A program made the position numbers and the translations under genes. The notes below the pieces were generated by a model. The model was given only the letters and a program-made list of their open reading frames with translations. It was not told the origin of the DNA and did not search any database. Positions 15,124 to 23,959 of a DNA stretch of 35,543 bases are shown one piece after another (the first letter of the stretch is position 1; each line of letters starts with the position of its first letter). This DNA comes from an uncultured Desulfuromonadales bacterium (lineage in GTDB: Bacteria > Desulfobacterota > Desulfuromonadia > Desulfuromonadales > Geopsychrobacteraceae), in contig CAMYNC010000016.1 in assembly GCA_947259685.1 (NCBI GenBank), positions 1-35,543 of the forward strand, read 5' to 3'.

Positions 15124-15861
15124 TTAAACCATAGATTTAATATACTCACGGTTTAGTTTGGCAATAAATTTAACATTAATACCCTTCGGACAAGCTTCCT
15201 GGCACTCATAGTGGTTGGTGCAGTTACCGAACCCTTCCGCCAGCAGCGCGTCGGTCATGTTCTTAACGCGGGCCTTGGCTTCTCCTTCACCCTGCGGCAG
15301 AACCGCAAGCTGGGCAACCTTGGCGCTGGTGTAGAGCATAGCTGAGCTGTTCGGACAGGAAGCAACGCAAGCACCGCAACCAATACACTCAGCAGCGTCC
15401 ATCGCGTAATCAGCTACCGGCTTCGGAATCAGCAGGGCGTTACCGTCAGCAACACCACCGGTGTGGCAGGAGGTGTAACCGCCGGACTGCATGATCACTT
15501 CAAGAGCATTCCGATCAACAATCAAATCCTTATGGATCGGGAAGGCCTTAGCGCGCCATGGCTCGATGAAAATCTCATCGCCATCGTTGAAAGAACGCAT
15601 ATGCAGCTGACAGACAGTAGTTCTTTCCTGTCCACCGTGTGGCTTACCGTTGATGACCTGCGAACACATCCCGCAGATCCCCTCGCGGCAGTCGTGATCG
15701 AAAGCGATCGGATCTTGGCCAGATTTGATCAGATCCTCGTTGACATCGTCGAGCATTTCGAGAAAAGACTGATCTTCACTGACACCTTTCGCTTGATAGG
15801 TCTCAAGCTGTCCTTTAGCCTCTGGCCCCTTCTGGCGCCATACATGCAATGTCAGGTCCAT
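15124..15861 (-). CDS. sdhB: Succinate dehydrogenase / fumarate reductase iron-sulfur subunit
   Basis: 245 residues carrying three iron-sulfur clusters that pass electrons between the flavin and the membrane quinone. An N-terminal [2Fe-2S] ferredoxin domain has CREGICGMC and a later TTVCQLH cysteine. A C-terminal domain has [12 protein letters not shown] for [4Fe-4S] and [15 protein letters not shown] for [3Fe-4S]. It overlaps the flavoprotein stop by one base (TAATG), so it is translationally coupled. It could equally be called frdB: in relatives such as Geobacter this complex works in both directions. Confidence 0.93.
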   Translation of the reverse strand: MDLTLHVWRQKGPEAKGQLETYQAKGVSEDQSFLEMLDDVNEDLIKSGQDPIAFDHDCREGICGMCSQVINGKPHGGQERTTVCQLHMRSFNDGDEIFIEPWRAKAFPIHKDLIVDRNALEVIMQSGGYTSCHTGGVADGNALLIPKPVADYAMDAAECIGCGACVASCPNSSAMLYTSAKVAQLAVLPQGEGEAKARVKNMTDALLAEGFGNCTNHYECQEACPKGINVKFIAKLNREYIKSMV

Positions 15862-17777
15862 TATTTGTAACTCCTCACGGCAAGTTTGACGTTTTCGAAC
15901 TTCAAGGGCTCTTTGTGCAGCTCAGGCTCTTTATCTGCACCCTTGAATTCCCAGGCCGCGGCATAGGCGAAGTTTTCATCATCACGCATCGCTTCACCGT
16001 CATCGGTCTGGTGCTCAGTCCTGAAGTGACCGCCACAGGATTCCTCACGGTGCAGGGCATCCTTGGCGAAAACTTCGGCGAACTCGAGGAAATCGGCCAG
16101 ACGGCCGGCATTTTCGAGCTGCTGGTTGAGCTCACCGGCTTCACCGGTTACGTTGACGTTGTTCCAAAATTCGTCACGTATTTCCGGAATCCGCTTGAGG
16201 GCGTTTTTGAGGCTGGCATCGCTTCGCGCCATACCGGCATCTTCCCACATCACCGAACCGAGTTCACGATGCAGTTCGCTGACAGTCTTCTTGCCGTTGA
16301 TGTTAAGCAGTTTGTTGGCCTGTCCTTCAACTTCTTCAACCGACTTCTGGAACTCGGGGTGATCTTCCTTAACGGTTCCGGGAGTAATGCCGGCCAGGTA
16401 GCCGGCGATGGTGTAAGGAATAACGAAATAACCATCAGCCAGACCCTGCATCAGTGCCGAAGCACCGAGACGGTTGGCACCGTGGACCGAGAAGTTAGCT
16501 TCACCCAGAACGAACAGGCCGGGAACGTTGCTCATGCAGTTGTAATCGACCCAGAGACCACCCATCGAGTAGTGCGGTGCCGGATAGATACGCATCGGCT
16601 GCTTGTATGCATTCTCGTCGGTGATTTTCTCGTACATTTCAAACAGGTTTCCGTAGCGCTCGGCAATCGTCGGCTGACCAACACGATCGATGGCGGTCTG
16701 GTAATCGAGGTAGACACCACGCTTACCAGGTCCGACGCCACGCTCGTCGTCACACTGCTCTTTAGCGGCACGGGACGCGATATCCCGTGGAGCCAGGTTA
16801 CCGAAGGAGGGGTATTTCCGCTCCAAATAGTAGTCGCGATCTTCGTCAGCGATCTCAGCTGCCGGCTTGTCGCAATCTTCCTTCTTCTTCGGCACCCAAC
16901 AACGACCATCGTTCCGCAGTGATTCGGACATCAGCGTCAGTTTCGACTGCTTGTCGCCATGCTGCGGGATGCAGGTCGGATGGATCTGAGTGTAGCAGGG
17001 ATTAGCGAAGTAAGCGCCCTTTTGGGCTGCTTTCCAGGCCGCGGTCACACTACAACCCATGGCGTTGGTGGACAGGTAGAAGACGTTGACATAGCCACCG
17101 GTGGCCAGAACCACGGCATCGCCCCAGTGGGACTCAATCTTGCCGGTGATCAGGTTACGGACGGTGATACCCTTGGCAACCCCATCAACCACCACCAGGT
17201 CGACCATTTCGGTACGCTGGTGCAATTTAACGGTACCGGCTTTGACCTGACGCGACAGCGCCGAGTAGGCGCCAAGCAGCAGCTGCTGACCGGTTTGACC
17301 ACGAGCGTAGAAGGTCCGGGAAACCTGAGCACCACCGAAAGAACGGTTGTCGAGGTAACCGGCATAGTCACGGGCAAAAGGAACGCCCTGGGCAACACAC
17401 TGATCAATAATGTTGTTCGATACCTGAGCAAGACGCCAGACATCGGCTTCACGGGCGCGGAAATCGCCACCCTTGATGGTGTCGTAGAACAGACGGTAGA
17501 TGGAGTCACCGTCGTTCGGGTAGTTTTTGGCAGCGTTGATACCACCCTGTGCTGCAATCGAGTGAGCGCGACGAGCGCTGTCCTGATAGCAGAAGGCTTC
17601 CACGTTGTAGCCGAGTTCGCCGAGCGATGCAGCGCCAGCGCCACCGGCGAGGCCGGTACCAACAACCAGAATTTTGTATTTACGCTTATTCGCAGGATTG
17701 ACCAGCTTCATATCGAAGCGATGCTTATCCCAGGATTTTTCAATCGGTCCTGTGGGTGCTTTTCCGTCGAGAATCAC
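15861..17777 (-). CDS. sdhA: Succinate dehydrogenase / fumarate reductase flavoprotein subunit
   Basis: 638 residues with covalently bound FAD, interconverting succinate and fumarate. The dinucleotide fold [21 protein letters not shown] lies near the N-terminus, and the flavin-linking histidine is in [17 protein letters not shown]. The substrate-domain stretch [20 protein letters not shown] is also visible. It begins at GTG 17777 with a GGGGG ribosome-binding site about seven bases upstream, 12 bases after sdhC. Together with one five-helix anchor it makes a type B (Wolinella/Bacillus-like) complex. In anaerobic respirers such as Geobacter this enzyme serves both the TCA cycle and fumarate respiration. 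Confidence 0.94.
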   Translation of the reverse strand: MILDGKAPTGPIEKSWDKHRFDMKLVNPANKRKYKILVVGTGLAGGAGAASLGELGYNVEAFCYQDSARRAHSIAAQGGINAAKNYPNDGDSIYRLFYDTIKGGDFRAREADVWRLAQVSNNIIDQCVAQGVPFARDYAGYLDNRSFGGAQVSRTFYARGQTGQQLLLGAYSALSRQVKAGTVKLHQRTEMVDLVVVDGVAKGITVRNLITGKIESHWGDAVVLATGGYVNVFYLSTNAMGCSVTAAWKAAQKGAYFANPCYTQIHPTCIPQHGDKQSKLTLMSESLRNDGRCWVPKKKEDCDKPAAEIADEDRDYYLERKYPSFGNLAPRDIASRAAKEQCDDERGVGPGKRGVYLDYQTAIDRVGQPTIAERYGNLFEMYEKITDENAYKQPMRIYPAPHYSMGGLWVDYNCMSNVPGLFVLGEANFSVHGANRLGASALMQGLADGYFVIPYTIAGYLAGITPGTVKEDHPEFQKSVEEVEGQANKLLNINGKKTVSELHRELGSVMWEDAGMARSDASLKNALKRIPEIRDEFWNNVNVTGEAGELNQQLENAGRLADFLEFAEVFAKDALHREESCGGHFRTEHQTDDGEAMRDDENFAYAAAWEFKGADKEPELHKEPLKFENVKLAVRSYK

Positions 17778-17789
17778 TATATAACCCCC

Positions 17790-18458
17790 TTACTTAATGC
17801 CAACGAGGAAGACAAAAGGAATCATCACGTAACCGATCAGAAAGACGACTGCTACCAGTTTACCGACAGCGATCACCTTGTCCTGACTTGGACCGTTATT
17901 GAAACCAAGAGTCTGAACGAAGCTGGAGAGGCCATGACTTAGATGGAAAAACAGTGCAAACATGGCGGCAATGTACACCAGCGAAACAAAAACTTTTTCG
18001 AAGCTGAGCTTGACCATCGAGAACACATCGGGACGACCGTTGACCAGGTTCTGGATAGCGGCGGTCGCATCCGTATGAACGACGTGCATGGTAAAGTGCA
18101 GCAGGTGATAGACCAGGAACATCAGCAGAATGACGCCAGTATAGATCATCGATTCGGCAGCAAAGGTGGTCTTGAGTTTTTTCTTGATTGCGTAGGCTTC
18201 AGGAGAAGCGCTGCTGTTTTCCATCGACAGTTGAATACCGAAGGTGATATGAACGGCGAACAGCGCCAGCATGATCCCGCGGAAGATCCAAACAATCGGA
18301 CCCAGGCTGTGCAGTTTTTCTGCATAAATGTTAATTGCTTCGGACCCGGCAAAGACGGACATATTACCGAGCAGGTGGACAGTAATGAAGCCCGCTAGTA
18401 ACAGGCCGGTTACTGCCATCAGAATTTTTCTTCCCACAGTGCTTGTTGTCAAATGCAT
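17790..18458 (-). CDS. sdhC: Succinate dehydrogenase / fumarate reductase cytochrome b membrane anchor
   Basis: 222 residues with five hydrophobic helices, the single-subunit diheme b anchor of type B complexes. Candidate heme histidines lie in GFITVHLLGN, LFAVHITFG, YHLLHFTMHVVH and LFFHLSHGLSS. It binds and reduces or oxidises quinone. I start at ATG 18458 (MHLTTSTVGRK), with GAGG upstream. The in-frame ATG at 18530 would add 24 polar residues that do not belong to the family and would lie inside the leader. It is first in the sdhCAB operon. Confidence 0.9.
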   Translation of the reverse strand: MHLTTSTVGRKILMAVTGLLLAGFITVHLLGNMSVFAGSEAINIYAEKLHSLGPIVWIFRGIMLALFAVHITFGIQLSMENSSASPEAYAIKKKLKTTFAAESMIYTGVILLMFLVYHLLHFTMHVVHTDATAAIQNLVNGRPDVFSMVKLSFEKVFVSLVYIAAMFALFFHLSHGLSSFVQTLGFNNGPSQDKVIAVGKLVAVVFLIGYVMIPFVFLVGIK

Positions 18459-18660
18459 AGTTTCATTTCCCTCGAGAATGTGAATTGATTGCCAATCAGG
18501 AAACTGCCTCCTTGATTCAATCACCGTCATGCCTTGCTGGGCGGCTCAAGGCCCGGCACGTCGCTCCTCCTGAAACTGAGCCTGTTCTCTCCCTGGCGGC
18601 CCCCGCCAGTGTTCAATCCTCCTAAGCATCAGCGACATCCTTTCGGTGTCTAAACGTAAA
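18459..18660 (-). promoter_or_regulatory. Long structured 5' leader of the sdhCAB operon
   Basis: About 200 bases before sdhC are rich in potential RNA structure on the minus strand. Three hairpins stand out: GACACC-GAAA-GG-A-TGTC (18650-18634), a perfect CTGGCGG/CCGCCAG stem (18609-18593), and GGCTCA...TGAGCC (18582-18543). Several GGAGG strings and a 27-codon open reading frame are interleaved with them. I do not recognise a known riboswitch class. Attenuation, a metabolite-binding leader or a small RNA are possible. Confidence 0.4.
18546..18629 (-). CDS. Possible 27-codon leader peptide upstream of sdhC
   Basis: ATG 18629 is preceded by AAAGGA eight bases upstream and the frame runs to TGA 18548-18546. 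The peptide (MLRRIEHWRGPPGREQ..., then Gln/Glu/Arg rich, ending RRAGP) has no recognisable function. Its codons span the strong CTGGCGG hairpin and reach into the third hairpin, so its translation would change the folding of the leader. It could also be chance. Confidence 0.25.
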   Translation of the reverse strand: MLRRIEHWRGPPGREQAQFQEERRAGP

Positions 18661-18708
18661 TTGTTTATTCAACGAAGCTGAACCGATCCATAAAGATGAA
18701 ATCAAATC

Positions 18709-18721
18709 GTATACTGTATAC
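18709..18721. promoter_or_regulatory. GTATAC-T-GTATAC palindromic operator upstream of sdhCAB
   Basis: A perfect 13-base palindrome about 250 bases upstream of sdhC, set in a very AT-rich tract (18722-18770). On the minus strand the TATACA within it could act as a -10 box, so the bound protein would control sdh transcription. GntR-type regulators often bind TATAC-containing palindromes, which is only suggestive. The rest of 18661-18820 shows no gene. Confidence 0.45.
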
Positions 18722-18821
18722 TAAAAATTATTAAAAAATTAAACAAAAAAAGACTGAAATAGATAAATTCTAATCATGCGGTCGAGGCAGAAGCCCGGGG
18801 AAGACTTCAGGGATGGATAGA

Positions 18822-18858
18822 TAAAAAATAGCCGAAAAGGCGAACCCTTTTCGGCTAT
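18822..18858 (-). terminator. Intrinsic terminator after valS
   Basis: On the minus strand ATAGCCGAAAAGG pairs perfectly with CCTTTTCGGCTAT (13 base pairs, five-base loop) and is followed by TTTTTTAT. It starts nine bases beyond the valS stop. Confidence 0.92.
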
Positions 18859-18866
18859 CAGCTTTG

Positions 18867-21524
18867 CTATTTCAGCGCCAGAATCTTCTCCAAGCTCTGC
18901 TGAAGAATAGTTAACTTCTCTTCGGCGGCAACCAACTTGCCTCGATCTTTCTCCAGCACCTGGGGGGGAGCGTTGGCAACAAACTTCTCGTTGGAAAGTT
19001 TTTTATTGAAAAAAGCCACATCCTTTTCGACTTTTTTGATCTCTTTGTCCAGGCGCGCCTCTTCCTCAGCGACGTTAATCAGACCCGCAAGCGGGATTAA
19101 TACTTCAACATCTCCGGCGACCTGAGTCGACGCCTGCTTGGGATGCTCGAGACCGACCGCCACCTGCAGCTCCTCAACCCGCGCCAGCGATTTGATATAG
19201 CCCTGGCCGGCCTTGATGGCCTCAACCGAGGCTTCCGACTTTGCGTCAAGAGCCACGGCAATCCGTTTGCCCGGCGGCACGTCCAGTTCACCACGGATGT
19301 TACGGATGGCACGGATCACTTCCATCAGCAGATCCATCTGCCCAACGGCTGCAGCGTCTACAGCGAGGACAGCGGCGGTCGGGTATTGAGCCTGCATAAT
19401 TGACACGCTGGCGCGCTCACCTGGCAACGCCTGCCAGATCTCTTCTGTCACAAAGGGCAGCAGCGGATGTAACAATCGCAGCAACCCCTCGAGAACAGTG
19501 AAAAGTACTGTTTGCGCACGCTTACGGGCAAGCGGGTCCTCGCCGTAGAGATCGCCTTTGCTTAGCTCGACATACCAGTCACAGAACTCATGCCAGGTAA
19601 ATGAGTAGAGGCTGCTGGCAACATCGTTGAACTTGTATTCGGCAAGTGTCCTGTTCACTTCAACCGCGGTTTTGGCAAAACGATCGAGAATCCACTGGTC
19701 GGCCAGCGACAGTTCAAAATCGGCCAGCTTTGCTGCTGCGGGATTAAAATCCTCCAGATTCATCAAGGCAAAGCGGCTGGCATTCAAGAGCTTATTGACG
19801 AAGATGCGGTAACCGCCGATCCGTTCGGTAGAAAGCTTGATATCCCGTCCCATCGCGGCAAAGGCGCAGAGGGTAAAACGGAAAGCGTCGGCACCATACT
19901 CATCTACAATCGTCAGCGGGTCGATGACATTGCCCTTGCTCTTACTCATCTTCTGCCCCTGGGCATCGCGCACCAGGGCATGGATATAGACTTCCTTAAA
20001 GGGAACCTGATCCATAAACTTGAGGCCCATCATCATCATTCGGGCAACCCAGAAGAAGAGGATGTCAAAGCCGGTGACCAGACAGCTGGTCGGGTAAAAC
20101 TTTTGCAACGCTTCAGTCTGTTCCGGCCAGCCCATGGTTGAAAAAGGCCAGAGGGCCGAAGAGAACCAGGTATCAAGAACATCTGTTTCCTGACGGAGAT
20201 TACTGCTGCCGCAGTGTTTACAGCTGCTGGCATCCTCCATAGCGACAGTGATCTGCTCGCAATCATCGCAATACCAGGCGGGAATTCGATGGCCCCACCA
20301 GATCTGCCGGCTGATGCACCAGTCCTGGATGTTGTACATCCACTCGTAGTAGGTTTTTTCCCATTGGGCCGGAACAATTTTGGTCTCGCCGGTTTCGACC
20401 GCCTTGATCGCCTCTTTCGCCAGCGGGCCGACCGCTACATACCACTGCTTACTCATGTACGGTTCAATGATCGTCCTACAGCGGTAACATTCACCAACCG
20501 CGTTGGAATAATCGTCTACTTTTTCGAGCAGTCCCTGGCCGTTGAGATCGGCAACTACATTTTTGCGGGCCTGGTAACGCTCCTGCCCCTGGTAGGGCCC
20601 ACCGTTTTCGTTAACCAGACCCGACTCATCGAGAACGTTGATGATCTCCAGCTCGTGACGCTTACCGATTTCAAAGTCATTGAAATCATGGGCCGGGGTA
20701 ATTTTCACCGCGCCGGAACCGAACTCCATATCGACATAGTCATCGGCAATGATCGGGATCTCCCGATTGACCAGCGGCAATAGAACGGTCTTGCCGATCA
20801 GTTCCTGATAGCGCTCATCTTCGGGGTTGACCGCCACGGCCGTATCGCCAAGCATGGTTTCCGGGCGGGTGGTCGCCACCACCAGCACCCGCTCAGTGCC
20901 CTTGACCGGGTAGCGCAGGTGCCAGAGGTTGCCCTGTTTGTCGTCATGCTCAACCTCAAGATCGGAAAGGGCGGTATGGCAACGCGGACACCAGTTGATC
21001 AATCGATTATCGCGGTAGATCAACCCATCTTCGTAGAGGCGGACAAAGACTTCACGAACCGCCTTGGACAACCCTGCGTCCATGGTAAATCGTTCGCGCT
21101 GCCAATCGCAGGAGGCCCCGAGCCGCTTGAGCTGGTTGATGATCTGGCCACCTGATTCTTCGCGCCACTGCCAGACGCGCTGCACAAATTCATCCCGACC
21201 GAGATCGTGGCGGTCTTTGCCGGCAGCCGCCAGCTGCTTCTCAACCACATTCTGGGTGGCAATGCCGGCATGATCTGTGCCGGGCATCCAGAGCACCTCG
21301 TGCCCCGTCATCCGCTTCCAGCGGCAAAGAATATCCTGCAGGGTGTTATTGAGCGCATGCCCCATATGAAGAACGCCGGTGACGTTGGGCGGTGGAATAA
21401 CTATGGAGTAATGTGGCTTGGAAGATTTTTCGTCGGCGTGGAAATCGCCACGCTGTTCCCAGACATCAAACCATTTCTGTTCAACCTGTGCCGGTTCGTA
21501 ACCCTTCGGCAGTTCTTTTTTCAT
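18867..21524 (-). CDS. valS: Valyl-tRNA synthetase
   Basis: Attaches valine to tRNA-Val. A class I synthetase with PPPNVTGVLHMGHALN (HIGH motif at 53-56) and KMSKSKGNVIDP. It also has the large CP1 editing insertion (GTERVLVVATTRPETMLGDTAVAVNP) that hydrolyses mischarged threonine. Zinc-type cysteines occur in CDDCEQIT and CKHCGSS. The C-terminal coiled-coil arm characteristic of ValRS is present (EEEARLDKEIKKVEKDVAFF). ATG 21524 is chosen, ten bases after AAGGA. A GTG nine bases upstream touches the ribosome-binding site. It is 885 residues, normal for the family. It is monocistronic and bounded by terminators on both sides. Confidence 0.97.
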   Translation of the reverse strand: MKKELPKGYEPAQVEQKWFDVWEQRGDFHADEKSSKPHYSIVIPPPNVTGVLHMGHALNNTLQDILCRWKRMTGHEVLWMPGTDHAGIATQNVVEKQLAAAGKDRHDLGRDEFVQRVWQWREESGGQIINQLKRLGASCDWQRERFTMDAGLSKAVREVFVRLYEDGLIYRDNRLINWCPRCHTALSDLEVEHDDKQGNLWHLRYPVKGTERVLVVATTRPETMLGDTAVAVNPEDERYQELIGKTVLLPLVNREIPIIADDYVDMEFGSGAVKITPAHDFNDFEIGKRHELEIINVLDESGLVNENGGPYQGQERYQARKNVVADLNGQGLLEKVDDYSNAVGECYRCRTIIEPYMSKQWYVAVGPLAKEAIKAVETGETKIVPAQWEKTYYEWMYNIQDWCISRQIWWGHRIPAWYCDDCEQITVAMEDASSCKHCGSSNLRQETDVLDTWFSSALWPFSTMGWPEQTEALQKFYPTSCLVTGFDILFFWVARMMMMGLKFMDQVPFKEVYIHALVRDAQGQKMSKSKGNVIDPLTIVDEYGADAFRFTLCAFAAMGRDIKLSTERIGGYRIFVNKLLNASRFALMNLEDFNPAAAKLADFELSLADQWILDRFAKTAVEVNRTLAEYKFNDVASSLYSFTWHEFCDWYVELSKGDLYGEDPLARKRAQTVLFTVLEGLLRLLHPLLPFVTEEIWQALPGERASVSIMQAQYPTAAVLAVDAAAVGQMDLLMEVIRAIRNIRGELDVPPGKRIAVALDAKSEASVEAIKAGQGYIKSLARVEELQVAVGLEHPKQASTQVAGDVEVLIPLAGLINVAEEEARLDKEIKKVEKDVAFFNKKLSNEKFVANAPPQVLEKDRGKLVAAEEKLTILQQSLEKILALK

Positions 21525-21586
21525 CTTGCCCACGTCCTTTTATCTATGCAGCGGTTATGAAATGAATTTATTCGGGGGACAATAAA

Positions 21587-21626
21587 GGGGGGAGGCAAGG
21601 AAGTCAAGACCTCCCTGCCTCCCCCC
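21587..21626 (-). terminator. Strong GC-rich hairpin terminator after the acidic response regulator
   Basis: On the minus strand GGGGGGAGGCA and TGCCTCCCCCC form a perfect 11-base-pair stem, with further AGG/CCT pairing inside, followed by TTTATTGT. It sits about 30 bases after the stop codon. Confidence 0.7.
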
Positions 21627-21658
21627 TGGGGAGTAATTATTTGGCGCGCTGATCAGGT

Positions 21659-23959
21659 CTATTCAGCACCCTGCTTGAGCCTGCGGATCTCTTCACGGAT
21701 CATCGATTCCGCCAGGTCAGGCACCACCTCCCAGGCAATCTGCTCAAGCATTTCGTTGGCAAGCTTTTCAATCATCGGCCCAGCCACCTTGGTTACTACT
21801 TCCTTGAGTTCATCTTCGGAAAGTTTACGCAGCTGCTGTTCCACCTGCTCGATAGGAGCATCCAGAGACGTCTCCGACTCAGTAGTCCTGCTGCTGGTGG
21901 CGGCGACCCCGGCCGCCACACCCGCAACAGCAACACTGGCAGTCCCTGCAAGGCTGGCAACGGCAGGCTCCGGCTCATCCTCTTCTGCTGCAGACGCATC
22001 AAAGAAAAAGCCTTCGTCCTCTTCAACTTCAGCAGCAACAATCTCTGCCGCCGGGTCTAGCTCCAGTTCCTGAACCGAGTCAATAAACCCATCTTCGCTC
22101 GCCGCGGCTTCAACATCAGCCTCGGAGGACAATTCTTCCTCTTCGACAGCTGGAAAGCTGTCTTCGAGTTCACTCAGCTGTTCGTCTGCCTCGTCATCCG
22201 CTTCGGTAGCAGCAACGAAAGCATCCTCTTCGTCCTCCTCAACTTCCGCAACAGCAACAATTTCGGCAACCTGCTCGAGCTCCTGAACCGGCTCGCCAAT
22301 CTCTGCTTCGCTCCCAGCCTCGCCAACCGCAGTCTCGGAGAACAATTCTTCCTCCTCGACAGCGGGAAAGCTGTCTTCGAGCTCGTTAAGCTGTTCGCCT
22401 GCCTCGTCATCCGCTTCGGTAGCAGCGACGAAAGCACCCTCTTCGTCCTTCTCAACTTCCGCAGCAGCAACAATTTCTGCCGCCGGCTCGGGGACCTGAA
22501 CCGGCGCGACGATCTCTTCTTCGCTCCCAGCCTCGTCAAGCGCAGTCCCAGAGAACAATTCTTCCTCTTCGACAGCTGGAAAGCTGTCTTCGAGCTCGTT
22601 CATCTGTTGGTCTGTCTCGTCATCTGCTTCGGTAGTGAGGACAAAAGCCTCATCTTCTGTCTCATCGGCGGTAAACAGCTCATCACCTCCATCGGCAACA
22701 GCACTGTCCGGCAAAGGTTCTTCCGCCAAAATATCCTCTTCAGCCAAATCGAGAATTTCTTCATCAGCATCCAGGTCCGCTTCGTCCAGGGCAACAACTT
22801 CGGCCAAAGCAGCTTCCTGCTCAGGCAAGTCGAGAATTTCCTCCTCAGCAACCAGGTCCGCTTCTTCGAGGGCAACCTCTTCGGACAAAGCTTCTTCCAG
22901 CTGGGGCAAGTCACTCAATTCCTGGGCCGACTCATCAAGGACCAAGTCCTCATCAGCGGGGGATTCTGCAATCAGTTTTTCACTTGCCAGCAGCGGCGCC
23001 ACCTCAACTGGCTCCGGCTGTAAATCTTCAATTTCAGCAAACTCAGATAACTCGGCACTGACCGATTCCTCAACCTGTCTATCTCCAGGCTCCAACAGAT
23101 CATCATTATCACTGGCAAAACTATCGAAGGCACTGGATACCGCAGCCTCAGGCTCTGTCTCTTCGGCCGTAGCGAAACCAATAGATTCAGCATCGATATT
23201 AAGATCGGTTTCGGCTTCGGAAGTATCCAGTTCCTCAATTGGAACCTCTCCACTCCTCAGTTCTTCGGCTGCAGACAGAATAAGCTCGTCCGACCCTGGG
23301 TCAGTTTCTGCCGCAACAGGCTCCAGCTCTTCCTCCTCAAAAGAGACAGCATCCCAAATATCCTCAGTCGCTGCTTCTTCAGCCGCCACCTCCGGCAGTT
23401 CAGCATCAATCTGCCCCAAGCTGGACTCAGTGGCCTCGGGTTCTGCTTCAGAACTGGATGCTATCGCTGCTGCGGCAGACGCCAAAACAGGTGCCAGCGT
23501 TTCAACCGGCGCTTTCTCCTGCAGCGGTTCCGCCATTTCTTCTGCAGGTTGGTCGACCAGTGATTCCTCTGCCGCATCCAATCGAACTGGTTCGGCAGCT
23601 AGCAATTGCTCAACCTTATCGAGCAAAGCCTGAGATTCGAACGGCTTCGACAACCAGCCATCGGCTCCAACAGCCTGAGCCCGCTCCTCATCGAAATGAT
23701 CGAAGGTTCCCGGCAACAACATAACCGAGGTTTCAGCGAGACGAGGATTGCTTTTTAATGCCTGACAGAGCTCAAAGCCATCCTTCCCAGGCATCGAAAC
23801 GTCGGCGATCACCAGGTCGGGCAATTCCTGCTCAGCTTTTTCGTAGGCATCATCGCCATTGTCGGTCACCAATAATTGATAGTCTTCGGTGGCGAAGATA
23901 ATACCGATGACTCTCTGAATCGTCACACTGTCATCGGCTAGCAGCAGCTTTTTTGTCAT
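21659..23959 (-). CDS. Receiver-domain protein with long acidic repeat linker and conserved C-terminal helical tail
   Basis: 766 residues. An N-terminal receiver (1-120) has acidic D9-D10, phospho-accepting D53 in VIADVSMP and the lysine in GWLSKPF. The next roughly 580 residues are almost all Glu, Asp, Ala, Ser, Val and Leu, with no aromatic core, and contain tandem repeats of 71 and 27 residues. The final 70 residues form a helical, conserved-looking domain (EQVEQQLRKLSEDELKEVV, then IAWEVVPDLAESMIREEIRRLK). There is no DNA-binding or enzymatic domain, so it probably acts by protein contact or localisation. ATG 23959 follows GGAGG at five bases and overlaps the preceding CheW gene (ATGA). 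Receiver-plus-acidic-linker designs occur in polarity and chemosensory proteins of myxobacteria, an analogy only. Confidence 0.85.
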   Translation of the reverse strand: MTKKLLLADDSVTIQRVIGIIFATEDYQLLVTDNGDDAYEKAEQELPDLVIADVSMPGKDGFELCQALKSNPRLAETSVMLLPGTFDHFDEERAQAVGADGWLSKPFESQALLDKVEQLLAAEPVRLDAAEESLVDQPAEEMAEPLQEKAPVETLAPVLASAAAAIASSSEAEPEATESSLGQIDAELPEVAAEEAATEDIWDAVSFEEEELEPVAAETDPGSDELILSAAEELRSGEVPIEELDTSEAETDLNIDAESIGFATAEETEPEAAVSSAFDSFASDNDDLLEPGDRQVEESVSAELSEFAEIEDLQPEPVEVAPLLASEKLIAESPADEDLVLDESAQELSDLPQLEEALSEEVALEEADLVAEEEILDLPEQEAALAEVVALDEADLDADEEILDLAEEDILAEEPLPDSAVADGGDELFTADETEDEAFVLTTEADDETDQQMNELEDSFPAVEEEELFSGTALDEAGSEEEIVAPVQVPEPAAEIVAAAEVEKDEEGAFVAATEADDEAGEQLNELEDSFPAVEEEELFSETAVGEAGSEAEIGEPVQELEQVAEIVAVAEVEEDEEDAFVAATEADDEADEQLSELEDSFPAVEEEELSSEADVEAAASEDGFIDSVQELELDPAAEIVAAEVEEDEGFFFDASAAEEDEPEPAVASLAGTASVAVAGVAAGVAATSSRTTESETSLDAPIEQVEQQLRKLSEDELKEVVTKVAGPMIEKLANEMLEQIAWEVVPDLAESMIREEIRRLKQGAE
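22021..22659 (-). repeat. Three tandem 213-bp coding repeats in the acidic linker
   Basis: The same block recurs at exact 213-base steps: its GACAGC.GGAAAGCTGTCTTC string starts at 22145, 22358 and 22571. Each unit encodes 71 residues including FVAATEADDEA, ELEDSFPAVEEEEL and AAEIVA. The copy nearest the protein N-terminus is the most diverged. Boundaries are approximate. The DNA similarity suggests recent duplication, and copy number may vary between strains. Confidence 0.85.
22749..22910 (-). repeat. Two tandem 81-bp coding repeats in the acidic linker
   Basis: A 27-residue unit, EEADLVAEEEILDLP-like, is repeated with an 81-base period (the string TCGAGAATTTC starts at 22749 and 22830). 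A third, degenerate unit (LDLAEEDILAEE) follows in the protein. Confidence 0.7.

Noticed and set aside
15849..17942. Long plus-strand frames opposite sdhA (357 and 327 codons)
   Set aside because: They are antisense to a clearly conserved gene and have no recognisable domain. They are open by codon bias only.
18459..18866. tRNA gene or known riboswitch in the 408-base sdhC-valS gap
   Set aside because: No cloverleaf with T-loop TTCRA is visible, and I find no match to the conserved cores of cyclic-di-GMP, SAM, TPP, cobalamin or FMN riboswitches by eye.
22021..22659. CRISPR array suggested by regular repeats
   Set aside because: The repeats are 213 bases long, adjoining, in frame and coding. 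There are no unique spacers and no cas genes.
22635..23633. 332-codon serine/alanine-rich open frame on the plus strand
   Set aside because: It is the antisense shadow of the acidic repeat gene. Low-complexity GAG/GAA-rich DNA keeps the opposite frames open.
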